This document shows positions 1-11,538 of a DNA stretch of 64,000 bases, one piece after another. Source of the DNA: Aphanomyces cochlioides (lineage: Eukaryota > Oomycota > Saprolegniomycetes > Saprolegniales > Verrucalvaceae); the NCBI GenBank assembly GCA_019828595.1, contig JAHQRK010000021.1, positions 496,001-560,000 of the forward strand, given 5' to 3'. A program made the translations under genes and the position numbers. How positions within the stretch are numbered: the first letter of the stretch is position 1; each line of letters starts with the position of its first letter. The notes beneath the pieces were generated by a model that did no database searches, was not told where the DNA came from, and worked only from the letters and a program-made list of their open reading frames with translations.

Positions 1-910
1 TCGACGGGTGTTCATGTGCCCGGCTTTTCAATGTTCTCACATTGAAAGTGCATCGACACAAGCACAAGAGGACAAAGGACTATGTATTCATTCACGACCT
101 TATTTAGATAGCTTTCAGTTAAATATGAATGTCCAGTCAAAGCAGAGTCACCTCTGCATCTAACAAGCCGATAAACGACTTGATTGACCGTGGCAGGAAA
201 AGATATTGTCGGGCAGGTGTGATTTTTGGTGTGATTTCAGGTGTGATTTGGCACCTGATTGGCCAGTTTTAGCACACTCTGGATCACACTGCCAGTGTGA
301 TTTGCATCACGATAAAATTCCGAAATATAGCACTGAACAGTATTTTTATCCAATCAATGTTTTTGCTGATTTAATTATCTAAGAAGTGATTGACTCCATC
401 ACCAGAAATACAACTTCGGTGTGATTTTGTAAATAACATAAAAATTCCGACACACAATTGATTCCGACAAAATTCCGACATCCGCAAAAGGGGAATGTAA
501 CCGGAATGTTTACGTTTTGCAGTTTTGTCGTAAACAACATCGAATGATTTGATTTTATTATACTAGCCAATCACGATTCAAACAAGTGTCATTTCCCAAT
601 TTGCTCGCGACCACTCGTGGGGTGAGTTAGCAGTGCGTGGCGGCGCACGAAGACTGGGTGAGGGGAGGGCCATCCGGAGCTTGGCTGGTAGCGCCACCTG
701 GAACCTGCGTACCTGGTGTGCCACGAAAACAGACGAGCAAAGGGTCCCCTGAGAACCTTTAGCGCCTGGGGTTTGGATGTGTCGCCGGACTGTGACGTCA
801 CGCATTGCCAACTAGCTCTATAGATGTCTCAATCAAGGACACGCTGACGTAACAAGTACGAGCCGTCAATTTTTTTCGTCCACTAATACACATAAACTCA
901 TAGGACCATC
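1..910. other. AT-rich non-coding stretch with short repeats
   Basis: I see no convincing gene here. Between about 218 and 300 the 9-mer GTGTGATTT recurs in direct and inverted orientation. Between 447 and 481 ATTCCGACA occurs three times. Open frames on both strands at 578-811 overlap one another and show no recognisable domain, so I do not call them. Confidence 0.4.
468..481 (+). repeat. Left arm of a 14-bp inverted repeat bracketing the Crypton
   Basis: CAAAATTCCGACAT at this site is the exact reverse complement of 4,211-4,224. The pair encloses the minisatellite, a long hairpin and the Crypton gene. It could mark element ends or be a family of dispersed ATTCCGACA motifs; no target duplication was found to decide. 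Confidence 0.4.
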
Positions 911-921
911 ATGACACGAAT

Positions 922-1455
922 AAGTTTTGCCGCCTCCTTGTCTCGCCGCCGCTGTTCTCGCCGCCTCCTTGCCGTGCCGCCGCTTGGTCTCGCCACCGCT
1001 TGGTCTCGCCGCCGCTTAGTCTTGCCGCCTCCTTGTCGTGCCGCCGCTTGGTCTCGCCGCCTCCTTGTCGCGCTGCCGCTTGGTCTCGCCGCCGCTTAGT
1101 CTTGCTGGCTCTTTGTTTTGCAGCCGCTAGGTCTCGACGCCCAAATGTCAAGCCGTCGCTTCGTTGTGCCGCCGCCTTATCTTGCCGCCGCTTAGTCTTG
1201 CCGCGGCTTAGTCTTGCTGGCTCTGTTTAGCCGCGCTAATGTCAAGCCGCCGCTTGGTTGTGCCGCCTCCTTGTCATGCCACTGGCTTGTCCATTGCTTG
1301 ATCTCGCCGCCTCCTTGTCTCACCGCCCCAATGTCTCGCCGCCCCATAACACGCCGCCGCCTTGTCTCGCTGCTGCTTAGTATCACCGCCTTCTTGTCTC
1401 ACCGCCGCTTAGTATCACCGCCTCCTTGTCTCGCCGCCGCCTTGTCTTGCTGCGT
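922..1455. repeat. GC-rich 15-bp minisatellite
   Basis: Imperfect tandem copies of a 15-mer of the form CTTGTCTCGCCGCCG or CTTAGTCTTGCCGCC run for over 500 bp. All six frames are fairly open because the period is a multiple of three. The minus strand reads as a degenerate Gly-Gly-Glu-Thr-Lys-Arg-rich repeat and the plus strand as an Arg/Ala/Leu-rich repeat. I regard these reading frames as by-products of the repeat, not genes. Local GC content is far above the AT-rich flanks. Confidence 0.8.
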
Positions 1456-1865
1456 TTGTCGGTGACGCTCATTTCAGGAGAAAGGAAGCGGTTAGATCGA
1501 CGCGTCATTGCCGTGTTTATGTACTATAATTAAATGAACGTATTTTTATTAATATTCTCGTTCCAATACTCAACATCATATAGAAAAGAGCAAACAGGTT
1601 TCATTTTGCAATTTTAATATTGACGTTCATCTTGTGGTCATGGTGAAGACGGCGGCTGGCACTAGTTCGTCACCCTGCGAGGGCTTTTTAGCGCAAGCAA
1701 GCCTCATCGAGGATCAAAGTGATGACATCAAAACCGGAGAAGAGTTGTTTGTAGCTTACGGCCATGGATATAGAATTGGAAAGAAGTCTTAACATTTGAT
1801 AATACACAAAATGTATGTGTCGTTATTTTAATCGTATTTGTGAAGACAGTTGAGTTGGCAATTTC

Positions 1866-2055
1866 ATATGCGATAGGAAAGGTGAGTTGACATTTTGAAT
1901 CGCGATAAAAAAGGTGAGAAGACCTATAGTATTTCGAAGATAATTGAGTTGGCATAGTTACTTGCGATAGGAAAGGTGAGTTGGCATTTTCAATCGCGAT
2001 GAAAAAGGTGAGTTCGCCTTTTTTATCACAACTGAAAATGCCAACTCACCTTTCC
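1866..2055. repeat. Direct repeats ending in a long hairpin
   Basis: The motif GGAAAGGTGAGTTGGCATTTT recurs with small changes around 1,877 and 1,970. The last copy (1,970-1,992) is a perfect 23-base inverted repeat of 2,033-2,055, giving a potential stem of 23 bp with a 40-base loop. It sits just past the 3' end of the minus-strand Crypton gene, so it may be part of that element's end or a small MITE. Confidence 0.7.
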
Positions 2056-2261
2056 AGAAGTATGAAGAGTATGCATGTAAAACTGTATTGTAGAGTTAGT
2101 GAACCTCTATTCTACTGTTTCATCTGACAAAAGTACAGGCTGTAGTCCCGGGCGCATGGCCTTTGCAATGGGGTCAAGAATCATCCCTGCTTGCAAACGC
2201 GAGTTGAAATGCGCAATACGAGTATTGAGACGACCACACTTGTGGAGCTGTCTCAAAGCTT

Positions 2262-4042
2262 TTAATGCAGTGCCTGCCGCTCGCGCCGTGATGCCATGGC
2301 TTGGTAGCCTTCGGGCTTTCGATGGTCGCGGTCATGGGGTTGAGATCTTCTACCTGGTCTCCCGAGTTCACGCATGCTACATTGTCCGTTCTCTTCGAGT
2401 CTTGCTTCAACATGTCGGACACGGTCAACCAACTTCTTGTTGACAGTTATCAGCTCTTCGATCATTGCTGCTTGCTGTTTCATCATTTGCAATTGTAATG
2501 GACTTGGTTCAAGCAGAAGAGTGTCTTCCTTTTCAGTGGACTTTTGCAAGTGGTTTGACCAAGCGATCCAGTCGCTGTACTCTACACCCGTGGCTGCAAG
2601 TACCTCTTCAACACGGTCAACCAACTGCGATGCTGGGTTCATCGACTTTATCTCAGGAAATGACTTGATGAAGTACGCGCAGAGTGCGTCGACCACTACG
2701 GCTGAAACATTCAGCCGCGTGTCAGCAAGACCAATGCAACATTCGAACAGGAGTGTCTTCACTGCGTGAATCTTTTCAAGCGTCGAGCAGTCGAAGTCAG
2801 TCAGACTGAGGAGTGAAACTTTCGCGTCGGCATCGTAGCCAGCAAGAACCTTGGCAACTTTTTGGTCTTCTTGTGTCGTGTTGAATATATACATGAATGC
2901 CTTCACTTGTGCAGATAAATTCCAGCCACCACGGTCGACAATCCATTGGAGAGCAAGACCAGAGTTGCCGTTGGCATGCTGAGCGCCACCACGCCGAAAT
3001 GAATGAGACGTCAGCGACTTTTGAACGACCGCTGGCTTGGAAATTCGCCCTAGTAGACGATTGACATAAGCGTGAATGCCTGGAGATTGCTTCAGCGTCT
3101 TCGCTGTAACCAATGGAACATTGCTGAGACCATTTACATCATCGGATTCAAGGCTCATGGATTGGGCTTCGATCGCTTGTTCCGTGATACTCTCCTTGAT
3201 GCAAGCTCCAGAAAGAACAAGTGATAGAGGTACAAGTTCAGATGGACCATTGATATCAGTAGCACTTGGTACGGGTAGATGGGGAAGAAGGGAAGCACTC
3301 GGTCGGTTTTGCATGACAAGGGCAGCAGCTATTGCTGTGATGGGACAGATCTGGGGTACTACATCGGGAAAGAGAGACATGCCTTGCTCATCCGTGGTCT
3401 TCATTCGCATGATCCGGAGAAAAAACACATTCGTCGAACATATTGATAAATTTTCTTTTTGGAGCATGGTCAAGTCCGACGCCCGCCCAAAGATGAACCA
3501 GAGAAGTGATAACAATGCAGTGTCTTGGTAGTCGATAGAGACAGTGGCCGTGGAGTACAAGTAGGTCATCAGTAGACGAAGATCTTCTTTTGTACATGCC
3601 CCTGCTTGCTTCACCATTTTGCCCATAGGACGGTGCGTGCAGAAACTCTTGAGAACGCGTCCTTTCTTCAGAAGAGTCCTCTCCACGGATGAGTTTCCTT
3701 GTGGATACTTCTCCAAATCCATTCTTTTACTTGCCGGTAGTACTGCTCTACCGTATTTGACGCAAGTGTGTTGCCACTCTTAGTCTTATAGTAGGCTAGA
3801 TACAAACCAAAGCGATCCATTAGAGCGACGAGTACAGAGCCAGATTTGTCCCCACCGATGGACAAGTCTACAGTGTGCATGTTGACGCTTTCTTCGCATA
3901 AGAAGCGCTTAAAGATACTCAAGGCACCTTCACGTGCCTTCTGCGTGTTGATTCTCTTCAGATCTTCAAGGCTCATGATGTCAGAGCCTGTGCGAATATG
4001 GAGATGTTTATGGCTGTATTTAGAATTTGAATGTCGATACAT
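2262..4042 (-). pseudogene. Crypton tyrosine recombinase (frameshifted)
   Basis: This is a tyrosine-recombinase transposase of the Crypton superfamily. It is read in two overlapping minus-strand frames: an N-terminal 124-residue part (4,042-3,668) and a 486-residue main part (3,722-2,262), so one single-base indel lies near 3,715-3,730. In the main part the catalytic set is visible: Arg80 in FGRASDL, Lys108 in RMKTTDEQG, His240 and Arg243 in the HSFRRGG box, Trp267 in DRGGW, and the nucleophile Tyr278 in FMYIFNT. After the catalytic core come about 100 residues of unassigned sequence and a coiled-coil-like stretch near residues 410-450. Cryptons excise and insert by strand exchange and lack long terminal inverted repeats, so the element ends cannot be fixed here. 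Apart from the frameshift the catalytic domain looks complete. Confidence 0.85.
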
Positions 4043-4056
4043 ATATTCCCTTCCCT

Positions 4057-4079
4057 ATTCCGACAAATTATGTCGGAAT
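4057..4079. repeat. Palindrome upstream of the Crypton start
   Basis: ATTCCGACA, a 5-base loop and TGTCGGAAT form a 9-bp hairpin 15 bp upstream of the Crypton N-terminal frame. The same 9-mer clusters at 447-481, on the other side of the element. It could be a recombinase-binding or promoter element, but this is inference from position only. Confidence 0.5.
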
Positions 4080-4210
4080 CTGTTGGATTCAAGCCATCAG
4101 TGTCAAAACGACGTTCAATTGGACCAAATTTTGTTTCAGTAGTCGTGGATTGGCTAACAAGACAATTGGGTGATTGGATTGGATAAAATACCAAATACAA
4201 AGATTAAGTC

Positions 4211-4224
4211 ATGTCGGAATTTTG
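4211..4224 (-). repeat. Right arm of the 14-bp inverted repeat
   Basis: Exact reverse complement of 468-481. See the left arm for interpretation. Confidence 0.4.
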
Positions 4225-4478
4225 ATGTTATTCATCCATACTGCGCCTAACATGCAATCCTCAACATGCAGGATGCACGCCACGAGCACGTCGACATGCA
4301 TCCTCGAAGTAGAGAAACATTTTTCCTCATCCCGGGCGCATCATGGAGATCCATTGAGGCTACAACTTACTTCTTTCTTGCGCGTTCTGTCTCCATGCCA
4401 CGTTGAGACGATCAAACTTATCCAAGTGAGGCGAATGATATCAAATCGAGCTCTTTGTATGCATGTGCAAAGGAGCCT

Positions 4479-5206
4479 TCATGCTCGTCCAGCTAGCCGA
4501 GAAGAGCAAGGCCAGGGGTGGCTTTCACCTGAGGCAATGTAGTCCACAGTAGCATGTTTTATTGTCCGCTCGGTGGGTGAATAAAAAGTTGGGGTGAATC
4601 CATCGAGGAGGATTCCTTTGACCGCATTCTTGGCAATGGCAACGCTTGGCTCGTCAACAGTCCTCTCGGCGCCGTCAAGTTGTCGACGTGGAGCACGCCT
4701 GTCCCTCACGTCTTTTGCTAGCGACACCAAGGAGACAATTTTCCAGTCGAGATTCAAATTTCCCACAGTGGACTTCGTGGACTCAGTGCTTGACATTCGA
4801 AAGAATTGTTGAGTAAGTTGTGTGGGGTCTACAAGAATGCGCTTGTCGTGTTGCTGTTGAAGATCCCACCGATCATTTCCATCCGACGGTAGGATTTTTG
4901 CTCGCTTATCCATCGATTTCCAGTCATCTTGGGGGGCGAAACCGACTTGCCCTCTCATTAATCATTCCAAAATGTATGGACGATCCTGGAAGGACAAAGG
5001 CGGCTACAGCGAATTTAGATGCGTTCAACCAAACAAGCACGGTCCCATCTTTCTGGAAAGCCAGGTATTCAGGATACGCCATTGTCATGTCACGCCAGCT
5101 GGACGAATGGAAAGATCCCCTCCATTTGACGGCAAGGGGATCACTCAAGCTTTTTTCAGTGTCAGAGTCACATAGCCCCCCCCCCTCGGCGACCAGCTCG
5201 AACTAA
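4479..5206 (-). pseudogene. Decayed coding region, family not recognised
   Basis: Two minus-strand open frames, 5,148-4,924 and 4,958-4,479, overlap at a run of C residues near 4,936-4,941. A one-base indel there would join them into about 220 residues. The first part has a protein-like composition (KWRGSFHSSSWRD, MAYPEYLAF), the second is rich in Arg, Asp and Val. I do not recognise a domain. The plus strand of the same stretch also gives an open frame (4,820-5,206) containing LDEWKD, a string that recurs in plus-strand translation near 7,047, so the true coding strand is uncertain. Treat as unassigned debris. Confidence 0.25.
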
Positions 5207-5770
5207 AAGAAGCAGCCCCTCCGAGTCTGACGTTCGTGTTTCATGGGGAAACAAAGCAAAGTAGTGATTGGCCACTTTTTACTTGAATAAAGTATACTTT
5301 CTTGAAAAATGTCTTGCACTGTGATTCTTCAATGTTCGTCAAAATATAATATTTCAGAGTAAAATTAATTATAAAAGGGGAGTTTTTACTCTCACGGCGA
5401 AATCTATGTCTCAGTACAACGATATATAAAGTTTCATTGATATCAATTTGGGCAGGATTTTGTTTTAACCAATTAGAGAAATATGACATTTCTATTGGCT
5501 GACCAAAGCGGCCGATCACTATTAATAGCACAATGTGAAAAAACGACGAGTGACGACTACTTTTAAAAATCTATAACTCAGTATAGGCAATGCTATAAGC
5601 ATTCCAGGTTGGACCAGCTAATAGATGATGACTTCTGCTTTCGAAAAATACCGCAATATGTCCTATTTTCCTTCTTGACACTGGAGATTTTTTGTATTGA
5701 AAATGAGTCAAAAAGCGGCCGATCACCGGCACTCTACGTTATAAACCTTATCCTCGCTGTTTAAAGCAGC
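5207..5770. other. Non-coding stretch
   Basis: No supportable gene. The 13-mer AGCGGCCGATCAC occurs twice, near 5,506 and 5,713, in otherwise AT-rich sequence. Confidence 0.4.
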
Positions 5771-7311
5771 CCCATGATCTTTCAAGTCTACTTGGATAGC
5801 TCCAGTAAGTCCAGTCTGCGTGAAAATGGCAAGGAAATGCATGGAATATGTCAATTGGTAGGGCTCAGGGCGTCTGGCAGCGACTCAAGGGTGGCTGATT
5901 TCTCACTTGGGTCACCTTGGAGCTGGAAGCCACACCGGATCGAGTGGGACATCGATCAAGATGGCATTTCGTAAGTTTCATGGCGCCAGTCGAGAAGCCT
6001 GAGCGAGCGACGGTCGAAATGGAATTTCATGCCAGAGTATTCCGAGCTACTTGTCAAGATTCTATCGTCGTGACGGAGTACTTTCTCGACCAAATGGCCC
6101 ACGCGGGGATTCCTCGTCGTTGGCATGCCGATAACACGAAACGCACGTTGATTTGTGAATCCTGTGGACTTTCCTCCAGTCGGTTGAGGGCTGAGCTAGA
6201 CCATGTCGTCGCTTTTGAAGAACTACTACACGAGAAAGTTTCCCCCTTTGTTTGGCACGAGCATGCGGCTGGATTCCTGCGTAGTCGCATTTGGGAGCCT
6301 GTCTCCGCGGGATGTTGTAACAATCTTCTGTGGAGATTTTGCTTCCAGACTCGTCTGATCTGTCATGCTTGTTGAGTTACAGGAATTGACGAACCGATCA
6401 GCTGTTGGATGAGCGACGGACCGTTCGACAGTCGTCTGATGGCACGAACAAATATCAGCATCCAGATCGGATGGCCAGGCGGTCTACTACTCTTGGAACT
6501 TTCGATTCCATGTGCCATCGAATGACGACCGCAAGGAGATCGCAGTCAAGAGTTATACTGCTCTCTTTGGTGAATTCTATGGAGAGATTCATGCGAGGTT
6601 CCAACACGATCTTCCATCAGAGCTCATGCCTAGTGACAGCTGCAAGCCATCCAACGTTTAGTCAGAGAGTAAACGTAGCACGGAGACTTTCTGCAGCGGT
6701 TGTGTCCACTCTTGGGACGCGCCGAAGAACCTTCTTCTCCTCTCCTCTCATCAGTGAATTCAGTTTTGAATTCGTTCGTAGAGCGCGCCTGTCGTTCCTG
6801 TCTTTTGCCCACCCGAGCGTGTTTGGCCATCGCATCGTCGAATCGCCGCTTGAAGTCTATCAAGTGCAGATTTGAATCCATCCTTCGTGCGATACAAGAG
6901 TGCCGCGGGAAGATTGCATTTTCAGACGGAAATCCAAGAGAGAGTTTGTCTACGTGATAACGTCTCGACTGATTGGTGTCGTGGACTCTAAGCTAGTCAT
7001 GTCCGATAGTACACAAGTTGTTGCAATCGTGAGATACCTGTGTTTAGACGAATGGAAGGATTCGCTGCGAGCTCGTTCTATTGCTCACAACTCATAGAAT
7101 TGGTATGGTATTCGTGGCGGCATTCGTAAGCCACGACAGGTAGCACGAACACATGAGCCATCGGTCGTTACCTTCAAAGCGACACTCCTCAAACCGCCAC
7201 TGAAACAAGCTCTTGCAGAGACAGTGGCCCAATCGACAAAGGTGTCCAACATTGTAATGCGGGCGAGATTGGATGCCCCAGTCGTGACGCGCCACCTCTG
7301 GACTTTGATGA
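5771..7311 (+). other. Patchwork of short open frames, possibly a decayed host gene
   Basis: Several plus-strand blocks look protein-like but lie in different frames. One is 6,479-6,661, which contains YYSWNFRFHVPSNDD followed by KSYTALFGEFYGE. Another is 6,900-7,097, containing REFVYVITSRLIGVVDSK and LCLDEWKDSLR. A third lies around 7,100-7,300. They could be exons or frameshifted remains of one gene that also includes the zinc-repeat fragment downstream. I recognise no domain with confidence and could not place splice sites reliably. Confidence 0.25.
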
Positions 7312-7817
7312 ATGGGATGGATTGGGTCATTCTTGAATTCACCGAGATCGATGCAAAACGCAGAGGCGACGTGCTTGTTCAATGGGTGTGACAATGCAGT
7401 CCCTCCAGGCTCATGGAAATGTCTGTTTCATCGCAATCGAGGCAAATGTGCAGTCGAAGGCTGTCGAACTACGCTCAATTCCGACGGGTGTGCGTTCGAC
7501 ATGGTGGTCGGCAGAAATGCAAAATCGATGGATGCCAGACATTTTCCCGCAGCTTTGGTTTATGTCGCCGTCATGGCCGACCTCACACAAATCAAGATCA
7601 CCCCATGGATGCTGAAATGTGGAATTTTGTTGCATCCCTCTTAGGCAACGATGAGCTGAGCTCCGAAGAGCAAGTAGATCGCGATGGCGCTGTTATATGG
7701 CTCAACCCTTGTACTGTCGAGATGGATTCAGTCAATGTTAACGAGGAGGCACTGTGCCAAAGTAAAAATGACATGTCATGGAGCGCAGATATATTGGATG
7801 ACATCATGAACTTGTAA
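7312..7817 (+). pseudogene. Cys/His zinc-repeat protein fragment (WRKY19-like type)
   Basis: Tandem short zinc-binding-like units are visible in two frames. In the frame from 7,312 comes CLFNGCDNAVPPGSWKCLFH followed by KCAVEGC. After a shift of one base near 7,460-7,470, the second frame gives VCVRHGG, KCKIDGC and LCRRHGR. The spacing C-x4-C-x9-C-x2-H with a following glycine matches the WRKY19-like Cys/His repeats that are abundant in oomycete predicted proteins. Their function is unknown to me. The C-terminal part (to Leu at 7,814) is acidic and ends ADILDDIMNL before a stop. The single indel makes this a pseudogene or an assembly error; the 5' end of the gene is not clear. Confidence 0.55.
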
Positions 7818-9191
7818 ATTAATGAAGCATTTGAGCACCTTTCTCGTGGTTTTCAGTACAAGTAGAACGCTTGTATTGAAGCTTCTTGTGTGACTAAACT
7901 GATGGAAGCCAGCGCATAACCAGTAGAGTATTTCCAAACAAGGAGATATAAATTGTTGTGGACATGATGAGCGTGCATTAGCTTCGCGTCCTCCCATAGT
8001 GTCCCTTGCCTGTTCGGTTCAGATACATTTGTACAGTGGATTGTCTAGTGCCCGCAACTCGAGTCAATCACACTGGAACAGAAGACAATGAATTTCATGC
8101 TTCTGTTTGGACGCCCTGTTTTGAGCTGTTGCCATTGTCAGAATTCATGCAATTACTATTTCAATTCAAAATTTGCAATGTTTGGCAAATTCAATTCAGC
8201 TTACGATATAATTGGCCGAAATCAATTTTGTTTACTACGTAGTATTTAATTAGACAATTGATAAATTCTGCTAACTGCTGCTTATGGAGATGACATTGTA
8301 TCCATGGGTCCAACTGCAACAGAGGTTGGGACTCATTCATTTCGGAAAGGGGTAGCGTCGTCCGTGTCAGGCTCTCCTGGAGGGCCACAATCAGTGTCAG
8401 TTTGGCTGAGAGCCGGATGGAGTTTAGAAAACGTTCAAGGTCGATACATTTTTTAGGGTTCTGGTGGTGATCAATTCGTTGGACGGGCTGCTGCAGGTAG
8501 AGAGAACAATTTAAACACGACTCAAACATGTTTATAGGCTTAAATATGAAAAGTTCTGAGTTTGGTGTACTTCCTCCCCATTTCGTTCCTTCTACCCACA
8601 GTGCTTTCACAGTGTTGCCCCCTTTCTTTTGGCGTCTTTGGTTTATCAATGAAAATGGCTTAGTATGAATCTCCATCCAAAGCATCCAATCTTATAACTT
8701 CAAATATGAATAATTGCATGAACAACTTAATCGTCAATATCTGGAAAAACTCGAACCATGGGGGGCTTTCACATGATTTTACTCATATTCTATCGAACTG
8801 CACAAAATTCCTTCAAGATTATTGGCATATTGATCTTCACAATACCATCAACAAGCTTCTCTATTTGCGAGTTGAGAGATGAGTATGCTTCAGAGAAGTG
8901 ACGAAAATTTATATGGATAATTTAAGGGAAAATGTTCTTGTCTTTTTCACCCAAATTGTATTTTTTTACCAAAATCGAATTCTATTCCAAATCGATTCGA
9001 TCATACTGAAGTCAAGTAAAAAATGGAAAGTATGGCAAACGTCTCAAATTAATTACACGTGTGTCTGGGTGTGTTTTGTGTGAATTAGGTAAATACTCGA
9101 TTCTGATTGGCTGAGCGATTTGCAGATCGATTTGAAAAATCGATACATCTGCTGCATCTATGATAAAAACATGATCTTTTTGTATTAGAGT
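7818..9191. other. Region without a supportable gene
   Basis: A minus-strand open frame at 8,685-8,191 (164 residues) has no recognisable domain and lies in AT-rich sequence, so I do not call it. I see no other features. Confidence 0.4.
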
Positions 9192-9312
9192 GTGATAGGA
9201 AATCTATCACAGTTGCCTGAAAAACATTTTCAAAACAAATTTTTGACTTGATTTCAGTATACAAATCTGAAATGTGCAAAATTCTGAGCAACTGTGATAG
9301 AGATTCTATCAC
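9192..9312. repeat. 121-bp inverted-repeat element built from GTGATAG palindromes
   Basis: Left arm 9,192-9,216 and right arm 9,288-9,312 are inverted copies of one motif. Each arm is itself near-palindromic (GTGATAG, a few bases, CTATCAC), and each is bordered on its inner side by AGTTGC or GCAACT. A third copy lies at 10,032-10,056. A small MITE or a set of protein-binding sites would both fit. Confidence 0.6.
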
Positions 9313-10031
9313 GGTTTCTCAACAAACAAATATTGGCAGATATGAAGCTTCATTTAGTCGCCAGCATGAAGTCTCACCGAGAAACAAAGATGTTCTGAAT
9401 AAATTTAACGTCTAGCACGGATATAAGCTAGGCTAGCTGCAGCAGAACACGACATTTGTTGACGTTTTATGCGCTCACTCGCCTGATTGTACTGTTAGCA
9501 TATGTAAATGTCGAGCACAAATCACAAAGCATTGTGGATATCTTGAAAACTATACGAATAGTCAATTAAGGCATAAACAAAACTGTAGGAGTCATAAATA
9601 ATGATGACGGATGTGATCTCCACACCTTCGCCACTACCTCATAACCCTATAAACTTTTGACGTTGCCAAAGTCTAAAAGAAATCTCGCATCCCCCTCTAC
9701 AAGTTGAACAGTAGGTAGTAGGGCAATAATCTATTGAATCAGCCCACGCACAATAAACACCCTCTACAAGGTACATGACTCATTCACTTAGATTGCAGCG
9801 CATGAGTTCGATGTGTCAATATTACATGTACTCTTGTATAGCCGGAGTGAGAAACGGCACAGAACAACGTGAGACAAAAAAGGAAAACTTTCGATTACAA
9901 TTAGCATGAAGGAGGACTAGGCATGATAGTACTGCTGGTATGTGCTTCTGGAATATCTTCAAGGGGTTCATGTTGTGTTTTCGTCAAGTCAATCTATTAT
10001 ATTAACTTCCAATCATATTGCGTCATTCGGT
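9313..10031. other. AT-rich non-coding stretch
   Basis: No open frame with recognisable content and no clear repeat beyond those listed separately. Confidence 0.4.
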
Positions 10032-10056
10032 GTGATAGGAATCATATCACAGTTGC
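10032..10056 (+). repeat. Third copy of the GTGATAG palindrome
   Basis: GTGATAGGAATCATATCAC followed by AGTTGC matches the arm at 9,192-9,216 with small changes in the centre. Confidence 0.6.
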
Positions 10057-10318
10057 AGTCATTATATACATTTCGGACACCCCTCACAATTTCGAATGAA
10101 ATTGACAATAAAACGTCTAGAATTTATCAAATTTATGACACTTTGAGTAAAATTTGTGCGAAAGGTATACCACGACCATCAATCCTGTGACAGAAGGTGT
10201 AAAACTGCGATTGGAATTGCTTAATATTTAGAATGTTTGTTCACCCCTAACCCTAATTTCCACATTTTCGAATATTTTTGATAAATTATACTCAATTTGT
10301 CATTTTCCCATAAATTAA

Positions 10319-10582
10319 GGGTGCGTCTGGCAAAAATTCAAAATCAATATGCCATTTCCAGCTAAATTGGGATCAACGATTTACGGCATATTCAAAATAG
10401 AGGTAAAACCTCCATCTCGTAAAATGGCGTTTTGAGAGCCTCCAGTGAGTATATCCCAACCAAAAATATTGGATTTGGTGCAAAACTCTTGGAGATCATA
10501 TTTTGACCTAAATATTGAATTTAACCTCAAAATAGCATTTTGGACCTATTTATTGTAATATTTTCAGTTGCCAGACGGTCCC
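10319..10582. mobile_element. 264-bp Harbinger-type MITE
   Basis: The ends are imperfect inverted repeats: GGGTGCGTCTGGCAA at the left and the complement of GGGACCGTCTGGCAA at the right. They are flanked by TAA at 10,316-10,318 and 10,583-10,585, the three-base duplication typical of PIF/Harbinger. No coding capacity. The GGGNNNGTCTGG ends resemble those of the autonomous Harbinger at 11,300-13,880, so it may be a relative mobilised by such an enzyme. Confidence 0.6.
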
Positions 10583-10585
10583 TAA

Positions 10586-11296
10586 AGTAAATAATTGTCC
10601 AATGATAATTATTCACTAAAATTAATTGGTTAATCGGGGAGATTTAACTGTAAAAATAAATCCAACAAGAAATCGAGCCAAATGAATACCATCAGAACAA
10701 TTCCGAGCGCACTACTAATATCTAATTCGATTCAAGTATTTGATTCCTGCTTTTCGGAATGCACCATAGTGTTGTCGGCAAAAAGCGGAATATATTTCAG
10801 TGAAATGAAGAGGAAAACACAAATCTGTGTAAAATCAATGAAAATGGACGAAATTTTTTGTTTGCAATTTGGTCCAGTTAGCTGACAACTTCAAATTAGT
10901 CCTGTTAGCTTTGAATAAAAATTGTGCTCCTCATTTATACATTATATGTGCCGAGGAGAAGAAAATGAACATCATCACAAACGACTGTTTCAAATGTGTC
11001 GAACTAATTTGTCAAAATATCAATATTGTTATAAAAGAATATTATAAAAATCACACTTCTCACTCACACAACATATCCTCCAAAGAAATTACGAATTAAA
11101 ATTTGTCGTATTTTTATATATACAAAAATCAAGTCAAATCGGGACAGACAAGAAATTTCAAAATAATTTGTGGTTTTTCAAATTAAGCGACTATTTCATA
11201 TTAGTTCTCTCAAAAATTCAAAATATTTCGACAGTTTTATTGTCGTATTTTTGTTCATTTTAATAAACAAAAGCAATCTTTGTAATTAAAGTATGT
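10586..11296. other. AT-rich non-coding stretch
   Basis: Two short plus-strand open frames (10,682-10,885 and 10,869-11,099) have no recognisable content. Nothing else is seen. Confidence 0.4.
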
Positions 11297-11538
11297 TTAG
11301 GGCGGGTCTGGATACCATCAAAAACGTAAGAAAATGACATTTTTTACAATATTTTGATTATTTTTTTGCATTTTCGAAAAACAATGTTTTGTACTGCCTG
11401 GACTCCAAAATTCGCAATTTTTTTATAGCAAAATATGACAAATATTTGATGAAATTTGGCAGAAAAAAATACAACCCAAACCTGTATTTTTCTTTCATAT
11501 TTGGACTTCCGCGCTCTTTGCACGCCTTGTTTACAGAT

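Noticed and set aside
909..1465. Open frames of 62-83 codons on both strands over the minisatellite
   Set aside because: Low-complexity products of a 15-bp repeat.
8191..8685. Minus-strand 164-codon frame
   Set aside because: No domain, no repeat family link and AT-rich context; not supportable as a gene.
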